Virus record (IMG/VR): IMGVR_UViG_3300021335_000097
Span: 1-22,881 of that record
Direction: 5' to 3' (one strand)
Length of the DNA: 22,881 nucleotides
Origin: a virus
The number at the start of each line of letters is the position of its first letter. Positions within the stretch are counted from its first letter, which is position 1. Below are positions 22,845-22,881 of this stretch, one piece after another. Below the pieces are notes generated by a model. It saw only the letters and a program-made list of their open reading frames with translations. It did no database searches and was not told the origin of the DNA. The translations under genes and the position numbers were made by a program.

Positions 22845-22860
22845 AGTACCTTTTCCTCTT
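22833..22860 (+). terminator. Probable Rho-independent terminator after the last fibre gene
   Basis: AAGGTACT (22833-22840) pairs perfectly with AGTACCTT (22845-22852) around a GTAA loop, followed by a T/C-rich tail to about 22860. The loop includes the TAA stop (22842-22844), so the stem starts inside the gene. The tail is interrupted by C residues, so strength is uncertain. Confidence 0.6.
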
Positions 22861-22881
22861 TCATCTATAAAGGTAATGTAA

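Overview
The window looks like the virion-assembly half of a tailed phage genome with a short, podovirus-type tail. All credible genes lie on the + strand and are tightly packed, often joined by ATGA or TAATG stop/start overlaps. In order they encode a small terminase subunit, a helix-turn-helix protein, the large terminase, a 707-residue portal, a giant composite virion protein, a scaffold, the major capsid protein, a head-tail adaptor, a tail nozzle and two very large tail fibre or receptor-binding proteins. I see no tape measure, sheath or baseplate gene. Sampled 60-base stretches range from 25 to 53 percent G+C, mostly between 30 and 45. Protein styles (capsid N-terminus, CFI-type C-terminal domain, fibre modules) resemble marine phages of Alphaproteobacteria. 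A 52-residue DUF1127 protein, a family typical of Alphaproteobacteria, points to such a host. This host assignment is inference.

Layout: 1-868 holds the end of an unknown gene, a Lys-rich small protein and a beta-rich virion protein. 869-1125 is a self-contained unit: a promoter, a strongly folded leader and the DUF1127 gene. 1147-3932 holds a tail-anchored membrane protein, a tiny protein and the packaging genes, with the end of the HTH gene and the start of the large terminase read in two frames. 3942-10709 holds the portal, a small conserved protein, the 1191-residue virion protein, an AT-rich methyltransferase and a small protein. 10779-13053 holds the scaffold, a 244-base noncoding capsid leader with a near-consensus sigma70 promoter, and the capsid gene. 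13054-13969 holds a UUCG-capped hairpin, a second methyltransferase and a ParB-like protein. 13971-22844 is the tail module, ending in a probable terminator at the window edge.

Together the genes package DNA (terminases and portal), build the head (scaffold, capsid), attach the tail (adaptor, nozzle) and recognise the host (fibres). The parts not explained by this standard plan are the DUF1127 unit with its folded leader, the two methyltransferases plus the ParB-like protein inside the late operon, the composite virion protein, and the structured capsid leader. These are the best candidates for undescribed biology. No tRNA, CRISPR array, insertion sequence, integrase or replication gene is visible, and no noncoding stretch exceeds 300 bases.
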